A DNA stretch of 64,000 nt from an uncultured Chitinophaga sp. (GTDB lineage Bacteria > Bacteroidota > Bacteroidia > Cytophagales > Cyclobacteriaceae): contig CABHOK010000018.1 of the NCBI GenBank assembly GCA_902168205.1, positions 248,001 to 312,000 on the forward strand, given 5' to 3'. Of this stretch, positions 63,619 to 64,000 are shown one piece after another. The notes beneath the pieces were generated by a model, which searched no databases, was not told the origin of the DNA, and saw only the letters and a program-made list of their open reading frames with translations. Each line of letters opens with the position of its first letter. The first letter of the stretch is position 1. The translations under genes were made by a program, and so were the position numbers.

Positions 63619-64000
63619 ATGAAGAATTTTGCCGGATGTTTGCTACTGATAGCGCTCTCCCTTGTTACCACCTCTTTTTTAGTTACTCAATCAAAAGAAT
63701 TAACACCTGGGTATTATGTAGTGGTGGCTGCTTATGCGCCATCTCGCGAAAGCGCGGCTCAGAAATATGTGGAAGAACTGCGGCACCAGGGAACCTCTGC
63801 CGAGTACGGATACAACGCCAGCAAGAAATTATATTTCGTTTATCTGAAATATTTTACTTCTCTAAAAGAGTCTTTATTATACATGACGGCTACACGCAAA
63901 CAAGGTAAATTTAAAGATGCCTGGGTGCGCGTTGTGCCGGGTTATATACCTGCCTTGCAGACTACACCACCGCCTGCCGAAGTGAAACCTCAAGAGGCTG
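63619..64000 (+). CDS. Probable SPOR-domain secreted protein, 5' part (truncated by window end)
   Basis: The frame is open from ATG 63619 to the window end (127 codons seen). A signal peptide (FAGCLLLIALSLVTTSFL) is followed by a SPOR-like domain: PGYYVVVAAYAPSRESAAQK, then LYFVYLKYFTSLKESLLY. SPOR domains bind denuded peptidoglycan. A proline-rich stretch begins near the cut (TTPPPAEVK), so a further domain may follow, but it is not seen. Confidence 0.72.
   Translation, partial: MKNFAGCLLLIALSLVTTSFLVTQSKELTPGYYVVVAAYAPSRESAAQKYVEELRHQGTSAEYGYNASKKLYFVYLKYFTSLKESLLYMTATRKQGKFKDAWVRVVPGYIPALQTTPPPAEVKPQEA

Noticed and set aside
63636-63908. 90-residue frame near the window end
   Set aside because: It overlaps the SPOR-like gene in another frame and lacks a signal peptide or domain.

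Overview
The window looks like a chromosomal segment of a free-living Bacteroidota bacterium, most likely of the order Cytophagales. The reasons are: promoters of the Bacteroidota type (TTTG, about 19 nt, TAnnTTTG), a type IX secretion sorting domain on a laminarinase-like enzyme, families largely confined to this phylum (DUF4252, DUF4199, BatA-domain protein, DUF1361), weak ribosome binding sites and moderate GC. No genus can be fixed from the sequence alone. There is no rRNA operon, prophage, complete insertion sequence or CRISPR array.

Layout. 1-963: the 3' end of recF and a DciA-like DUF721 gene. 1.0-18.7 kb: the translation/transcription core, all on the + strand, as tRNA-Tyr, tRNA-Gly, tRNA-Thr, tuf; then tRNA-Trp, secE, nusG, rplK, rplA, rplJ, rplL, rpoB, rpoC; a DUF3467 gene; then rpsL, rpsG, fusA, rpsJ closed by a strong terminator. 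18.7-24.7 kb (- strand): a seven-gene operon for a periplasmic molybdenum hydroxylase (IorA/IorB type) with its own cytochrome c, an XdhC maturation factor and a MobA-like nucleotidyltransferase. 25.4-28.7 kb (- strand): a TPR protein, cytochrome c, SCO protein, HemJ and a YcbX/mARC-like MOSC protein, divergent from a Crp/Fnr regulator. 29.5-33.1 kb: an outer-membrane-type protein and an ECF sigma factor module followed by three DUF4252 paralogues. 33.1-38.9 kb: two ABC transporter systems, a Gfo/Idh/MocA oxidoreductase and a SemiSWEET. 39.2-50.2 kb: a GH30 and a GH16 glycosidase (a beta-glucan theme) among small hypothetical, stress and lipoprotein genes, a frameshifted DUF4139 gene and a rhodanese-thioredoxin fusion. 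50.2-53.8 kb: a serine hydrolase, then an accessory patch (HNH endonuclease, about 0.8 kb of degenerate sequence, zinc-ribbon protein, short SSB). 53.9-56.3 kb (- strand): a second ECF sigma module with a membrane-anchored partner and a beta-barrel protein. 56.5-64 kb (+ strand): BatA-domain protein, an UPF0175/DUF3368 toxin-antitoxin-like pair whose toxin is broken, a dihydroorotase homologue lacking metal ligands, two DUF4199 proteins, two family-2 glycosyltransferases and the start of a probable SPOR-domain protein.

How the genes fit together. The first 18 kb preserve the ancient tRNA-tuf-secE-nusG-rpl-rpoBC and str gene orders. The molybdenum enzyme operon is self-contained: catalytic and iron-sulfur subunits, an electron-accepting cytochrome and cofactor maturation. 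The neighbouring MOSC protein is a second candidate molybdenum-cofactor enzyme. Most other clusters concern envelope sensing, export or polysaccharide breakdown.

The observations most worth a second look are the toxin gene with three single-base insertions inside an otherwise tidy locus, the dihydroorotase homologue without its metal ligands, the palindrome plus direct-repeat array upstream of the GH16 gene, the sigma-DUF4252 module with a recognisable ECF promoter, and the degenerate patch at 52.1-52.9 kb. I could not demonstrate a wholly undescribed system.
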